DNA of 35,765 bases from Bigelowiella natans CCMP2755 (GCA_000320545.1 ADNK01001702.1:1-35765), one strand, 5' to 3'; counted from the first letter of the stretch, positions 11,368-22,493 are shown. Numbers and translations are program-made. The notes: generated from the letters alone by a model not told the origin.

Positions 11368-12058
11368 ACATGTGTAACATTTAATCTAAAATTCCATGCT
11401 AATGAAAAGGTGTTGATGAAGATGATCAAGCGCCCAATGACAGCTCATCTGCCAGCAGGGTGTATTAAGATCGGCACATCCAATAAGGGAAAATTGGTAG
11501 TTGTTGCACCTGTAGTTGCTACTAATATTGATATTAACTGAGGCCGATGATGATGATGATGATAATGACGGTGGTGATCATGCTCGTATAGGTGGATTTG
11601 GATGAATATGTTCCCACAATATCTCCCGACTCTCGTCCCATCGTGTTCGTAGTTGGGGCTATGGCGCACGGGCAGGTACAACACATGCAATGCATGCACA
11701 ATTCGTGATAAAAGTAATATCGAGATTAAATACGGAAGAATAATACAAACTCCATCAAAGAAGTCACTATTGTTTCGAGGGGGTTCGGATACGGTCTTTT
11801 TTCACGTTGTTGTAGGCATATAACTACATACCATAAAACGAATCGATTTTTTGTGGGAGCATGGGAAGCTCTCCATCATTCGTGTGTTGTTGTTCTTTCA
11901 ATGAAAATTTGGAAGCATAATAGTCCACCGCATTATATACGTAGGCAACAGTTGACTGGGAGGAGGAATGCATTGCGGTATCTCAGTACGCGCTATCTGG
12001 CTCTGTCGCTTTGGGGAGAATGATGAATGCATTTGAGCGCTACTGGGGTATTCTATGA
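9757..12058 (+). CDS. EMG1: EMG1/NEP1 18S rRNA (pseudouridine-N1)-methyltransferase
   Basis: Exons 9948-10000, 10080-10141, 10268-10309, 10386-10440, 10668-10703, 10906-10974, 11149-11196, 11410-11496, 11592-11675 and 11945-12058 join in phase. A likely preceding basic exon is 9757-9832. Family blocks appear in order: KRKIIVVLQK, ALETVK, DSHKSILTKLKKDISEYR, PDIVHQCLLTLLDSPLNK, AGLLKIYIETRN, NQIIDVHPSLRIPRTFNRF, LMVQLLHKMKIRA, LMKMIKRPMTAHLP, CIKIGTS, FVVGAMAHG, and the C-terminal VSQYALSG...NAFERYWGIL. EMG1 is a SPOUT-fold enzyme that methylates the hypermodified pseudouridine of 18S rRNA and is needed for small-subunit assembly in the nucleolus. The core is complete. The start codon was not found with confidence. 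Confidence 0.93.
11322..11363. repeat. (GA)n microsatellite in EMG1 intron
   Basis: About 18 GA units in the intron 11197-11409. Confidence 0.9.
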
Positions 12059-12906
12059 TACCAGTAGCTGTAGACAGCATAGTGTGCTAGTGTTCTAAGT
12101 AAACATTACGCAATACGTACCGTGTCTGTTATACGCATGTTCCTGCAATTATGAGATGGATGTAATGAATTGATTGAATCTTTTCGATCAATGGTCATAT
12201 CAATGCAGCGAAGCATTTTCTAGTTTTGTCGCCATGAGCATGCTGAAACATGCATTTGCAAAATGAACGAAGTGACACAACTTGCATGCACGAGCGCTGC
12301 TGAGTAACAACCATGGCCAACATTTCATTTCCTATACTGTCGGCGGTTGCAAAAATTGCCAAAATAATTAATAAATGCGAAACATGAAATTTTGCCAATT
12401 GCATGAAGACCTGCTATTGTTGAACTAAATTGCTAGAATGACAGGCATGATGAAAATCCTTTTGACTAATGACGCGGTACATCACACATATATGTCTTTT
12501 GTGAAAACAATCTTTGTCAAAAATGACATGCGCGTGGCGATGCGACGATAAATAATGCGACAGTTAACTGTGTTAGCTAGCTTAATCTCAATATCGCAGC
12601 ATGTTGGATGTAATGCTACAAAATGCGCTAACATCCCATTTCACATTGATACATCAATAAGCATGTTTAGATGTTTGCCAAGTCCGCATGCAGCTTCGCA
12701 GCAGGTGTCCAAATGTATAAATGAACAACAGTCTATAGTATGAACTGCGCGTCCGATGGAAACGCAGCATCATATGGCATTGCTACACTGGCATGCCATT
12801 GCATGAGCTTGAAATGATGCCTGCCGCGATGCGATGCGAGGGAGGTGCGATTCGATATATAAAAATACTATACGCTCTCAATTGAGAAACCACTGATGAA
12901 CTTTAT
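12059..12906. other. Intergenic island between EMG1 and fibrillarin
   Basis: No gene seen. It has the TGCA/GCATG-rich texture of the other islands and carries a copy of the dispersed motif at 12158-12180 (GGATGTAATGAATTGATTGA). Confidence 0.5.
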
Positions 12907-13143
12907 TTAGGCAAAATTTACACAATCATAAATAACGTAGTCAGGTGATATTAATCTATGAGAAAGCATTTTCGTTGAACTTCTTTCTTTGAAGTTTGTT
13001 AAAACTCCTCTATCGTACGTCTCTCCTGGTTCGAAAATCATAACTGATATAACATTTGAAACAATATGTCCGCCAAGGATGAGTTGGCAACTCTCCTTCT
13101 TCCAAACTAGTTGAGTTGTTAAGTTAGGATTATCAACACCCAT
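12907..13143 (-). CDS. Small unidentified open reading frame downstream of fibrillarin
   Basis: A 78-codon frame starting at ATG 13143 on the same strand as fibrillarin, 58 nt past its stop. It is non-repetitive with balanced composition (MGVDNPNLTTQLVWKKESC...), unlike the microsatellite-driven frames around it. No family is recognised. It could be a separate small protein, an exon of a gene I cannot resolve, or chance open sequence in the fibrillarin 3' UTR. Confidence 0.25.
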   Translation of the reverse strand: MGVDNPNLTTQLVWKKESCQLILGGHIVSNVISVMIFEPGETYDRGVLTNFKERSSTKMLSHRLISPDYVIYDCVNFA

Positions 13144-13201
13144 ATATGATCTTCATTAACATTTCTTGAGGTATCCATTCGACGTGTTGTCTTAAAGAGA
13201 T

Positions 13202-14380
13202 TTAAGCTCTGTAAACACCACAAACCACAGCATGATCTCGCTCGTAAGGTTCCAATGTAACTTGTTCTTTAGGTTTGAACCCCATGCCTTGCAAGACCTT
13301 GACCTCGTTAGCGAACACGATGTTTGCAGGGAGGGTGGAGTCAATGCAATTCGCCTTGATAGAGATGCAGAAGAAACCTCCGGACTTTAGGAAATACCGT
13401 GCATTATGTCCAACAATACGAGCCTGATCGGGCTGTGCTACATCAGCGAATACCACATCCACCATGCTGACGAGCTGCCTGTATTTCAAAGGGTGTCGGG
13501 CATCCTCAACGATTGGAATGATGTTTGTCCTTCGTTTGGCTACATTGACGAGGTCACGACCAGGCCTTGGAGCGAATTCAACAGCGTACACAGCACCCTC
13601 CTATTTGTGGGGAGGAAAAAGTTAATAAAACAGACAGGTTGGTATGAATGGAAGAAGAAAAAGAAGAAGAAACGATCAAATTGGGGGGAAAAGATTAGGA
13701 GATATCTGCCGGCAAATCGTAAAAGTAGTACCGGTCCAACGATATCTGAACAGTGAGAAACTGTGGTTCCAGATGCAGCCCCAAGGTACAAAAGCTTTGA
13801 GCCTGGTTGGATGTATATTTCCCCAATCCCACCGAGAACAGCAGCTGCTAGCTTGGACCGGAATGGGTTCCAAACGCGGTACTCAATCTTACCCACCTTT
13901 TCGTCCTCGACAGCGATCCTTTTCTCTCCATACACAGATTGGCCCATGTCCATATTCTTTGTGAGCAAAGAGTCTTCCTTTGTGCCCTTTGCAATGTAAA
14001 TTCCTTTGAGGCGATGAGGAACAACACTCACTTTTTTAGATTTTCCTCCTCCCCTTCCTCCACGTCCTCCTACATTGGTCGGGATTCCAAAAGAAATTAG
14101 TAATTATGAAAATTGACGGTAACAATTTTGAATGGGCACTACTAATTAGTCTATATTCCTCGAAAAAGAATAAGGTTCTCGATTTCCTCTAACTAGGAAA
14201 ATTAGAACCTCTTCCTCCTCGTCCACCACCGCGTCCGCGCCCGCGTCCGCGTCCACGTCCGCCTCGTCCTCCTCTTCCTCCGCGTCCTCCGCGTCCTCCT
14301 CTTCCTCCTCGTCCGCCTCTTCCTCCTCTTCCGCCTCTGCCTCCTCTGAATCCTCTGCCTCCTCTGCCGCGTCCTCTCAT
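13202..14380 (-). CDS. FBL: Fibrillarin, box C/D snoRNP rRNA 2'-O-methyltransferase
   Basis: Three exons (14380-14209, 14069-13732, 13600-13202) join in phases 1 and 0 to 302 residues, the usual family length. Exon 1 is almost wholly RGG/GRG repeats, the glycine-arginine-rich domain that targets the protein to nucleoli. Exon 2 finishes that domain and begins the methyltransferase ([49 protein letters not shown]), including the SAM-binding [13 protein letters not shown]. Exon 3 holds [34 protein letters not shown] and the KANCIDST region; it ends [14 protein letters not shown]. Fibrillarin is the catalytic subunit of box C/D snoRNPs and also modifies histone H2A glutamine in some species. The start is the ATG opening the RGG domain. 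Confidence 0.97.
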
Positions 14381-15200
14381 TAGTATGTTCAGATTTTATC
14401 AAAACAATTAATTTCCCCGACCGTTATATATTTCATGGAATTCAATATTATTAAGATTTGCGACAACAATTATATATTGTCTTTCTCATTTAAATGTAGA
14501 ATTTTTGTCTCCGTGTTGGCGTGATTCCATCGAAGTTTTCACTTGTGAGTACTACCTACTGAAATGATGTACGAAACGATTTAGTTTTTGTACTGCGACA
14601 ACCATGATCATGATTCTTCACAAGAATTGCCTACTTAGCTCCATCAGCGTTCATGGGCGGATGTGTCTTGTTGGTTGGGCAGATCACGCTGGTGCGGATG
14701 AGTTGGCGTGACTCATGATCCTCTCAACTGCTTCTGAGGAACTACCTCATTGATCCATTTCAATCATTCAGGATCCTTTCAACTGCTCCAATGGAAATGT
14801 TTCTTTCTTTGTTTGTGTTGGGTCCTTTCAACCGCTGGACCCCTTGTTGAATCACTTCACTGATTCATTCATTCTTTCATTGCTCGCGTCGTGTGAAACG
14901 AATTCTCACGTTTTCTTTGATTGCTCTTGATGGGGGAGGACGTGGATGGACGTGGATGAGTTGGTGCGTCTGATGGTTCTTTCGCATCGAGCGTTGGAAC
15001 TGCTTCGTTCGTTCGTTCACGTCGATGATCTCCACACACTCCACACTTCGTGCGCATGCGTCTGATGATCCTTTCGATTCAAGCATTGGAACTGATTCAT
15101 TCATTCATCCATTCGCTCACACCACCCCAGCACACGCACGCGCTGTTGTGTGTGCTGATGACAATGAACGATGCGACTTGCACGGCCGAGACGTCGCGTG

Positions 15201-15246
<46 letters not shown>

Positions 15247-16289
15247 TGTGTGTGTGTGTTTGTGATGCATGCATGTGCACACACGTGTGAAACATCTTTG
15301 CTGGCGGGCCACAATGTGCACGTCTTGTGATCTGATTCAATTCATTGTGAATTGCACGCAATGCTGGAATGGGGAATCGAGAACCAGCGCGAACACGAAG
15401 GAATCGTGCAACACACTGAACACGCTCATCTGTTGAACAAATTCAATTGATTGATTGCATCCGTCTTGCAGCTGCATGGTGAACTTCCTGGATGCACAGC
15501 GGTGTCTGCCAGTCTGTGGCGTCTGTGCCAGTGTGGCGTCCAGGCGTGTGACAATTGTGCGACGTGTGCGGCTGATCACGGGGTCTGGGGGTGGGTGATT
15601 GGCTTCTGCCAGTTCAGAGGGCTAGAGGGTCAATCGCGTTGCGAGTTTGGGAGTGCTGTGTGGACACATGTGTCCCCATGCGTGTGGCCGTCTGCGACGT
15701 GTGCAAACTTGGTGCACGTGCAGTGGCTTGTTTGGTGCATGTGTGGACGTGAACAGAGCATGTGTGCTTTTCAGGCACGTGTGGTGTGCATGGGTGCATG
15801 TGTTCCTTGCGCGCACACGCACAAGGACACACGTGTCCCTGCAGTGCACGTGTGCATTGCCAACAGCGATGCCAGCTAGCCAGCGCGACAAGGTGCACGA
15901 TGATGAGTCAGTCGTGTCGTGCGGAGGACGCAACGGTCCGCATTGGCATTTTGGCTTGCGTGATTGACCAGTTTCCAGCTGCATGCACAAAATGGGCAGT
16001 GTGGGTCGCATTGCGATGGCCAATTGGCCAAGCCAGTGACGTGCGATTGCAAAACGGACCAGTGGACCAGCGGACCATGCGGATGCAATGAAGCAATCAA
16101 TTTTTTCTGTCGCCATTGTCATTCAAATGCGGCCACATGCGGCTCTCTGAACTGGACAGCGTGTGATTGTGTTTGTTTGTTTCAGCAAAATGCATGCGCG
16201 AGCACGTGCTTCATGCTTGCAATCATTCTTGCAAACTTGGTGTTGTGGTTTCGCCAGCGGTCTGCCGAGCGCGCGAGCGAGCGCATTTG
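14381..16289. other. Large TGCA-rich island upstream of fibrillarin
   Basis: No gene supported. It contains a degenerate tandem repeat (see 14960-15125), a (TC)n(GT)n tract at about 15205-15260, and two copies of the dispersed motif, inverted at 15442-15462 and direct at 16081-16100. Open frames on both strands at 15.4-16.1 kb are His/Cys/Thr-rich products of the TGTG/CACA texture, with no domain pattern. Confidence 0.5.
14708..15125 (+). repeat. Degenerate tandem repeats (GATCCTTTCAACTGCT family)
   Basis: The phrase GATCCT(C/T)TCAACTGCT recurs near 14718, 14771 and 14820. A longer unit of about 94 bp (GCGTCTGATG...TTTCG...TTGGAACTG.TTC.TTC) recurs at about 14962 and 15056. Confidence 0.6.
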
Positions 16290-16297
16290 ATTGTCTG
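16290..16297. other. Left 8-bp target-site duplication (ATTGTCTG)
   Basis: Exact match to 17911-17918, directly abutting the left terminal repeat of the hAT-like element. Confidence 0.85.
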
Positions 16298-17910
16298 TGG
16301 GGCTGGGCACAAATGCTTGAAATCAAATGCATTTGAACAAACATCATTTGTTCAAATCAAACACTTGTTTGCATGAGCTAGAGCAGCATTTGAACAAACC
16401 AAACACGAGTTTGCAAGTGTTTGGTGTTTGGAAATGATTTTTCAAAATGTTCGCATTTGTTCAAACCAAATCAAATCAAATGCATTTGCAAATGTTTTTG
16501 GAAACATTTCAAGAAAATCACCAAAATTGAGCTTTTGCATGCGTCTAGCGTGGCCAATCATTGCCGACATGGCTAGCCAAATTTGAGATCGCCTGAGTTT
16601 GCGTTGTTGGTGAATTTCTGAAGAAAAATCACCTACGTGGCCACGGCGACCAGGCTAGCTAGCTAGGCCTGCGCATGTGCTGCGCATGCGCAGCATGTGC
16701 GCACCACAGCACGCAGCCGCCATGCCATGCGCCAGCACACGTGCTGCGCACTGCTGCTCTAGTGCTGTTGGACTGCACATGCCAGCATGTGCATTGCTAG
16801 ATTGTGACGGACCATTGAAAAAAGTGACAGATCATTTCATTGCAGCCGTCTCGCTGCCATCTCGCCAGCATCTCGCACTGATGAAACTTCATTGCTGCTA
16901 GCTCTAGTTGGCTAGGGCTAGCTAGTCAGCAGCACGTGCAGCAGCTGCTGTTGCGATCGTGCACATCTTGCGAGAGCGCAGCTCATTCTCATTGGTGCAA
17001 CAAACTAGCAATCAAAAACATGTGTCTGCAACATGCTGCATTGCTTTTGCTTCCCTGATTTCACCAAAGAAACAACCAACCAGATGCCATGTTGGTGCTG
17101 TTTCAAATCGCATTCACAATTGACAACCCCACCCGCAGGGCTTGTCATTTTCCATCAGAATGCATCTTCATGCATGAAGCTCCATTTTGGAGAAGCATCA
17201 CTCGGCATGAAAAGGAAAATGATGATTTGAAGCCACGTCAGTCGAGTCCGAACGCATCCTCTCGTTGTGTGGCTTGACACTGACAGCGCGTCGAAGTGCA
17301 TTGTCGACAGACACAGCTGAAGCATTGCTAGATTGGCAATGCTCAACAAATTGTCAAAGTTGGACAGATTTTGGAAAGTTCTCAAACACGAGAAAGGCAC
17401 AGCTGGAGGTTCAAAAGTGGAGAAAAACAGTTCCTGAGTCTGTGGGGCTGAGTCCTGAGTCCTGAGTAGCCATGAGACGGATGCAATGAAGTGATCAAAT
17501 CTTTCAAATGGCAGCATGTGTGCGCCATGATGCCACACATCTGCATTGTACATGCGCATGGCGTCTACGCAACAACTGTGTCCATCCACAATGAGTTGTG
17601 AAGTTGTGCCTGTGCGATTGTTTGTTCCCTTTGTCACACGTTGCACAATGCGCATTCAAATGCATTGCGATTTGGTCTGTCATGTCGTGCTTTGCGCGCA
17701 GCTGCGCGGGAACGTTTCAAATTTTTCAAATCATTTGCAAATGATTTTCACAGGAAAATGTTTGCAAACACTGCTTCTTGTTCGAACATTATTTGAACAA
17801 ACCAAACACTAGTTTCGCGACATGTAGGCATTGTTTGTTCAAATCAAACATTTGTTCAGAAGCAAAGCAAAGTATTTCCAAATAAAAAAAATTATTTGTG
17901 CCCAGCTCTA
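16298..17910. mobile_element. Non-autonomous hAT-like DNA transposon, 1613 bp
   Basis: The left end reads TGGGGCTGGGCACAAAT. The right end, reverse-complemented, reads TAGAGCTGGGCACAAAT: 15 of 17 positions match. The element is flanked on both sides by ATTGTCTG, an exact 8-bp duplication. Length-8 duplications and short T/C-A-G-starting inverted ends with a GGGCTGGGCA-like core are typical of the hAT superfamily. Just inside both ends lie arrays of TTTGAACAAAC/GTTTGTTCAAA and CAAATCAAAC words (16320-16500 and 17720-17870), as expected for subterminal transposase-binding repeats. No frame inside resembles a transposase, so it would need a helper. A dispersed-motif copy lies inside at 17479-17502. 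Confidence 0.82.
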
Positions 17911-17918
17911 ATTGTCTG
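17911..17918. other. Right 8-bp target-site duplication (ATTGTCTG)
   Basis: Partner of 16290-16297. Confidence 0.85.
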
Positions 17919-18321
17919 CAACTGTGCACCACATGGCACATGCATCTGTTCAACAGCATCACATTTCCCATCGGATGCCATGAATGTGTGCGTCTGTCTG
18001 CCATGCACATTGATTGTCATCTAGTCATGGTAGTCACATGTGAATGTCATTGTGCGCAGTATGGATGTGCAGGCCGCCAGAATTCCGTCGAATCGGCACG
18101 AATTCCAACTAAACATGCAACTTAGCGTGTGAAATGACATGCAGCCATGCAAATCAGCAGCTCGACCCCATAAAATTAACAAATTGACAATGAATGTAAC
18201 CATCGACTGTTCGGTCAAGTAACTGATCATATCACACAAAAGGCTGCTGAATTTGAAATTTAATATACTCTAAATTACTTTCCATAGAATATGTTTCATA
18301 TTTGCTATGTAACACTTGCTT
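17919..18321. other. Remainder of island and 3' flank of the DUF707-like gene
   Basis: The TGCA-rich texture continues to about 18150, then gives way to AT-rich sequence ahead of the minus-strand stop codon. No gene seen. Confidence 0.5.
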
Positions 18322-19642
18322 CTATGGCAGCATCGTGATGTTACCATCTGAATCTATTGACCCTAAAAAATGATTGCCTCTTAGTGGAATGAGAGGAAAA
18401 TCTCGCCATAAGCCATTTAAAGTAACATCCATAAATTTTCTCATCTGCACACCAGCGTTTTCAGTGCGCCACTCCTTGTAATGGCGCAAGGGTCGCTTTA
18501 GGGCTGCGTTAGGATTATAGTGTGTCGCTGAAATGTAATTTAAGACCCCCATATTAAAGTCTGCATGCTTTTTTGCACAATAAGGATAGAGGGCAAGATC
18601 AGAGCCCCATCCTTTGCTCAACTTAATGTGATCAGAGCAGGCATAGAAGCATTCCCAACCTCTCAAATTGAACCCAACAAAAAATATCTCGATGAAATCG
18701 GTTAGAACAACTTTCATGGATGATGTAACCCTACTATCCTGTCCCCTCTTTACGAGGGAATGCGTGGAACCTGCAATCGTTGGTGAGAATATATCTAGGC
18801 CGATGCTTTCGACAAACGCTAGATCCCTATCCACATGAAAATCATTCCCCACTATAACATCGTCCTGAATCGCTATAATGTAGTCGAAACCAGCTTCCTT
18901 AACCAATACCGGGTTCATGAATCTTGTAAAGTCTGCGTAGTGCGAGCCCGGGACATAAAACACTTCGCATAATTGCTCCAGTTCATCAATGATTTTTCGA
19001 TCGCCCTCAAAGGGATACATTTGATAATCTTCTTTCATGATGTACGAACCAATGACACAATGGAGGTCTGTCTCCTCTGCGGTAAATTGGAATCTCTTCA
19101 CCGTCTGGAGAACATTTCGTATCCGGATCGGATCTTTACACCCAATTCCAGGGATGTATAACATGATCTTCAAAGGCCTAACATTCATAGCATGTAAGGG
19201 AGTACACTTGAGGAATAGAGAGAGATGCTGGGCCAAAGACATGGACGCGCCTTTGTCAGGAACATGTTTTGCTAACGAGGAAACTTTTGGTGTCAAAATT
19301 GTCATATTGTCACCTTGAGGTTGCATTTCTGGAAATATTTGCAAATCGATTTTCCTTAGTCTCATTGTTGAAAGACTCTAGGTAATCGTTGTGGTGTTTC
19401 TGAAGTATAGATGATGCATCCAGAGGTATGCTATTCAATGAAGCCAGAGTCTGTAAACCATCTTCATTATAAGACTCTGGCAAAGACCAGACCAGCCAGA
19501 TGCACCCAATGAGGGTCAATACAATATATACCCTTTTTGGTAGGATACGGAAGGACGTCTTTGAACTACCTTCTAAGGTGGTGGTGGTGGTATCTGGAAT
19601 CTCCCCCATGCTCGTGCTCGTAGGAGCCCAACCAACTACCAA
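18322..19642 (-). CDS. DUF707-like single-pass membrane protein (putative glycosyltransferase-like fold)
   Basis: Best model: exons 19642-19459 and 19328-18322, 396 residues. The intron (19458-19329, 130 nt, GTTTAC...TTTCCAG) keeps phase 1. Without it the two frames do not join. Residues about 37-54 (RVYIVLTLIGCIWLVWSL) form one membrane segment with a short N-terminal tail, as in type II Golgi proteins. The outer part has FDYIIAIQDDVIV (a DxD-like acidic cluster) and KGWGSDLALYPYCAKK, then a FNMGVLNYISATHYN block. By eye these match the plant/algal DUF707 family, where FDYIFLWDED and WGLDxQLGYCA occupy the same places. The family's biochemistry is unsettled; a nucleotide-sugar-dependent transferase is an inference. 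Confidence 0.75.
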
Positions 19643-19644
<2 letters not shown>

Positions 19645-19689
<45 letters not shown>

Positions 19690-19692
19690 ATT
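19645..19692. repeat. (TA)n microsatellite upstream of the DUF707-like gene
   Basis: About 22 TA units within a few bases of the predicted start codon (19642) of the minus-strand gene, so they fall in its 5' UTR or promoter. Confidence 0.9.
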
Positions 19693-21130
19693 ATGTAAAT
19701 TGCCGTAATATCATGGTGTGCGACAAAGCTGATACATCAAAAAAGTACTAAAAATGGTATTCCGAAAAGAGGAAGTTGTTTGCAGTGACATTTCTCTTTC
19801 TGAGAGCACAAAACAGCATGAGAACTCAAAAAGAGCCAAGGGATTCCAGGTGTGCGACGTCGAAAATTCCATGTCGTTTTTTCCTAATGAAGGTTTGATC
19901 ACACCCGACAACTCCCTTTGACGCAATGGATCAACCTAGCCCATCCATTCGTGTTTTCTAGCCTTCAAGCACCAGCCCGCACCAGCGTAGTGAAGATGAC
20001 TGTGCATGTTGCGCGATGATGGACATGTGACATGATCATCGCGTGCGCATTGCGTCGCATGGCTGTGCACTGCACCATGCCATGTGTCGCAAGCAATTTT
20101 CCAAAATGACACACCACTGAACAGGTGACTGACTGGCACAAGAACATGACAGCTAGCAAGATGACGTGTCCTGCGCTGCGCAATGAGCTTTTGAATTGGT
20201 CTTTGCAGACCATGCGTCGTGAAGTTTCCACCAGTTTCATTCTTTTGGCTTCTGCAGAGCCAACAAGCGACGCGTGCATGCAAGGTGCGCATGAAGCATT
20301 GCAGACATCACGCAACAAAGTGTGCACATCGTGCACTGTGTCTGTCATCAAAGAGTTTTCAAGTTCACACACCATTGTGCACGGACAATTGTTTTGAAAA
20401 ACTGATTGCAACTGCCCATGTGATGCATGGTGACCGCCACAAGTCCGTCAAACCTGTGACGAATCGCCAGAATGTGCATTTGGAAGCTTTTGCGCGCGAC
20501 CAAGCGCGTCATGTGATGCAATGGACATTGGATTTGCTCGCATTTCTTTGAAATTTTCTGTGCACATCACATTTGGTCAAACGCACACGCAAAAGCATTC
20601 AAAATGTGGCAGAGAACAAACGCGCAGCGTGCATCCGCTGCACAACGGGTGTGAATTTTCACACTTTGAGGCCTTGAAAATGGACATTTTGGTCAACATT
20701 TCAATCATTTTTTCAGGTTTGGCCATCGGACAAGTTCTGATGACTTTTCTTTGACTAACTGCAACTGCCTGCTGCTTGCAAAGCGCGTCGCAAAGCGCTG
20801 CACTGTTCACAACCCCGTCGTTACCGGGTTTGACGGACTTGTGATGAGTATGAAATCGAAAGCCTCATTGCGCGAAACGGCAAAAACTGCTGATTCTAAT
20901 CATTTAGCTGTGAAGTGTTTCAAGTGATTTTGCATTGTGCATGCCGTGCATTTTTGCTGGTTTTGCTTTCGTTCATTCAATCCCTATGATAGTTTGTTGG
21001 TGAGAACCACCACCACCATCACCACCACCACAGTAGCCACAACTATCGAATAATGCCCCGTTGTTACAATACTAAATGACCTCCACGCAGTTGCCGAGAC
21101 GGTATATCTGCAGCAGATGTTGAATACCAC
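19693..21130. other. Intergenic region with a TGCA-rich island
   Basis: About 19970-20980 has the island texture. Open frames at 19965-20411 (minus) and 20125-20551 (plus) overlap each other, are Cys/His/Met-rich from the word composition, and show no domain. A (CCA)n stretch lies at about 21007-21030. Confidence 0.5.
20438..20843. repeat. 406-bp structure bounded by 17-bp perfect inverted repeats
   Basis: CACAAGTCCGTCAAACC at 20438-20454 is the exact reverse complement of 20827-20843. The next bases also partly match (TGTGACGA versus CGGTAACGACG). No clear target duplication flanks it, so it may be a degraded MITE or part of a larger repeat. Confidence 0.6.
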
Positions 21131-21358
21131 ATGCATGACTATTTGCATGTACACAGTACTACATGTTTTATGATAGGTTGTTCTCTATGGAATATACTTA
21201 TCTCGCCAAAAGATAAATATTTCACTCGATCTCAGGATGATTACTTTCCCACCCCTACAAAAGCTGTTGTAGGAAGAATAGCCATGGCAGGAAGAAGAGC
21301 TTCTGAAGGCGCCAATCTTAACCCCGCTTACACTCTTCGAATACAGGATGCATCGTGA
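21131..21358 (+). CDS. Unidentified short open reading frame, possibly a terminal exon
   Basis: The second half (from about 21233) reads as balanced protein sequence ending ...AYTLRIQDAS, with a TGA stop at 21356-21358. An AG precedes a usable entry near 21175. No upstream partner exon was found. The opposite strand is also open here (21436-21185), so the coding strand is uncertain. Confidence 0.25.
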   Translation: MHDYLHVHSTTCFMIGCSLWNILISPKDKYFTRSQDDYFPTPTKAVVGRIAMAGRRASEGANLNPAYTLRIQDAS

Positions 21359-22493
21359 CAAATAGAATCGCTCCGAAATGGATAGCGGTGATGACGATGC
21401 TAATTTTTGAAGATGAAGTGGAAGAAGCCTTTGCAACCCCTAAAATTTAGATCAAACACACAAAATTAACTCAAATGATAGAGAAACGTCGGACGATGGG
21501 TCGCTTTTATCATTGCACTTCCATCAGAGGTAAAAAATGAGACACTTTGATTAAATACTTCAGTTAAATCATCAGATAACAAACTACGTACTGTTTACAA
21601 AGATATTTCTTTCTCTTCCTCCCCAAGTTTCCTTCCTTCTCCTCCTCCTCTTCTCTCAAGCTGCTGCTGCAGTGCCATCTGCATAACACGAACTCAAATT
21701 ACGGATATCGGAAAGATGTGAAGGAACGGTTAGGAAGGTTTACCATTTCTATTTGAAGAAGTCACTTGTTGACAATTTTTGTGACGGTAACTGAAGAATC
21801 GGCATACGAGTTGCATGCTCACCAGTTCTACTGGCAACAAAGCCCAGAGCACCCATCCTAGTATCTCCAATGGAATCTTTACTAGCCCTCCGCCGTGGTT
21901 ACATTTATGCCTTTCTGTCGTTTCCTCCTCTTCTAAAAGTATGAAGGGAATGGGGTGGTCATTGAAAGATATGTAATCTCATTTACTGCTCTTTCCTTCC
22001 GTCGCCTTCCCCTCATTCGAACACATTTTCTTCAAATGCTTCTAGGAAACAATGAAAGGAAGAAGGATCTAACTGGGGGGTGGTGTCTGGGCTAAATATG
22101 CCCCTCCCCGTCCCCCCTAATATAAATGTTCATACCTCTTGATCTCATCGGAGGAGTTTGAGGCAACGATCGATCGACGTGCACCGAGAGATATATGTTG
22201 TTCTGATTTTTAGGGTTTTCACATCATTGTGCTTGTCGCACTTGAAGAATACACGCGGTTTTGTGTATCCATGGAGGATTTATTGAGTTCAATCGGAAAG
22301 ATGAGGAGGAAGGGGAAGGAGGAGGAATCCTGAGACGCAGAAACGAGAGGGGAGGTGAGAGCTCCCAGAATATAATCGGTCGACTAAACCTAAGCATATG
22401 CAAGGAAGAAGATTCTTCACGAATTCATCTCCATCAATTCGCATACGATTGATCGTCGATAGAAAAAGGGATAAACCTGATCTCTAAAACAGC
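21359..22493. other. Upstream region of the 702-aa orphan gene
   Basis: No gene supported. A 63-codon open frame at 22261-22452 with an acidic Gly-rich run is most simply part of the 5' UTR. No promoter motif was recognised. Confidence 0.4.

Noticed and set aside
14202-14402. Alternative minus-strand frame rich in Arg/Lys/Thr
   Set aside because: It is a shifted reading of the fibrillarin RGG-repeat exon.
15614-16122. Overlapping long frames on both strands (up to 166 codons)
   Set aside because: Their His/Cys/Thr/Val composition follows from dense TGTG/CACA/TGCA words; several frames are open at once and none shows a domain.
16298-17910. A transposase gene inside the hAT-like element
   Set aside because: The longest internal frames (17155-17655 minus, 17546-17812 plus) show no hAT dimerisation or catalytic motif that I can recognise.
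19359-19380. A 22-nt GT...AG intron that would also join the two DUF707-like frames
   Set aside because: The phase fits, but introns this small are otherwise absent here (shortest supported about 80 nt). A 130-nt intron with a better acceptor gives the same continuity.
19965-20411. 148-codon minus-strand frame
   Set aside because: It overlaps an equally open plus-strand frame in a repeat-like island, with no recognisable domain or splice partners.
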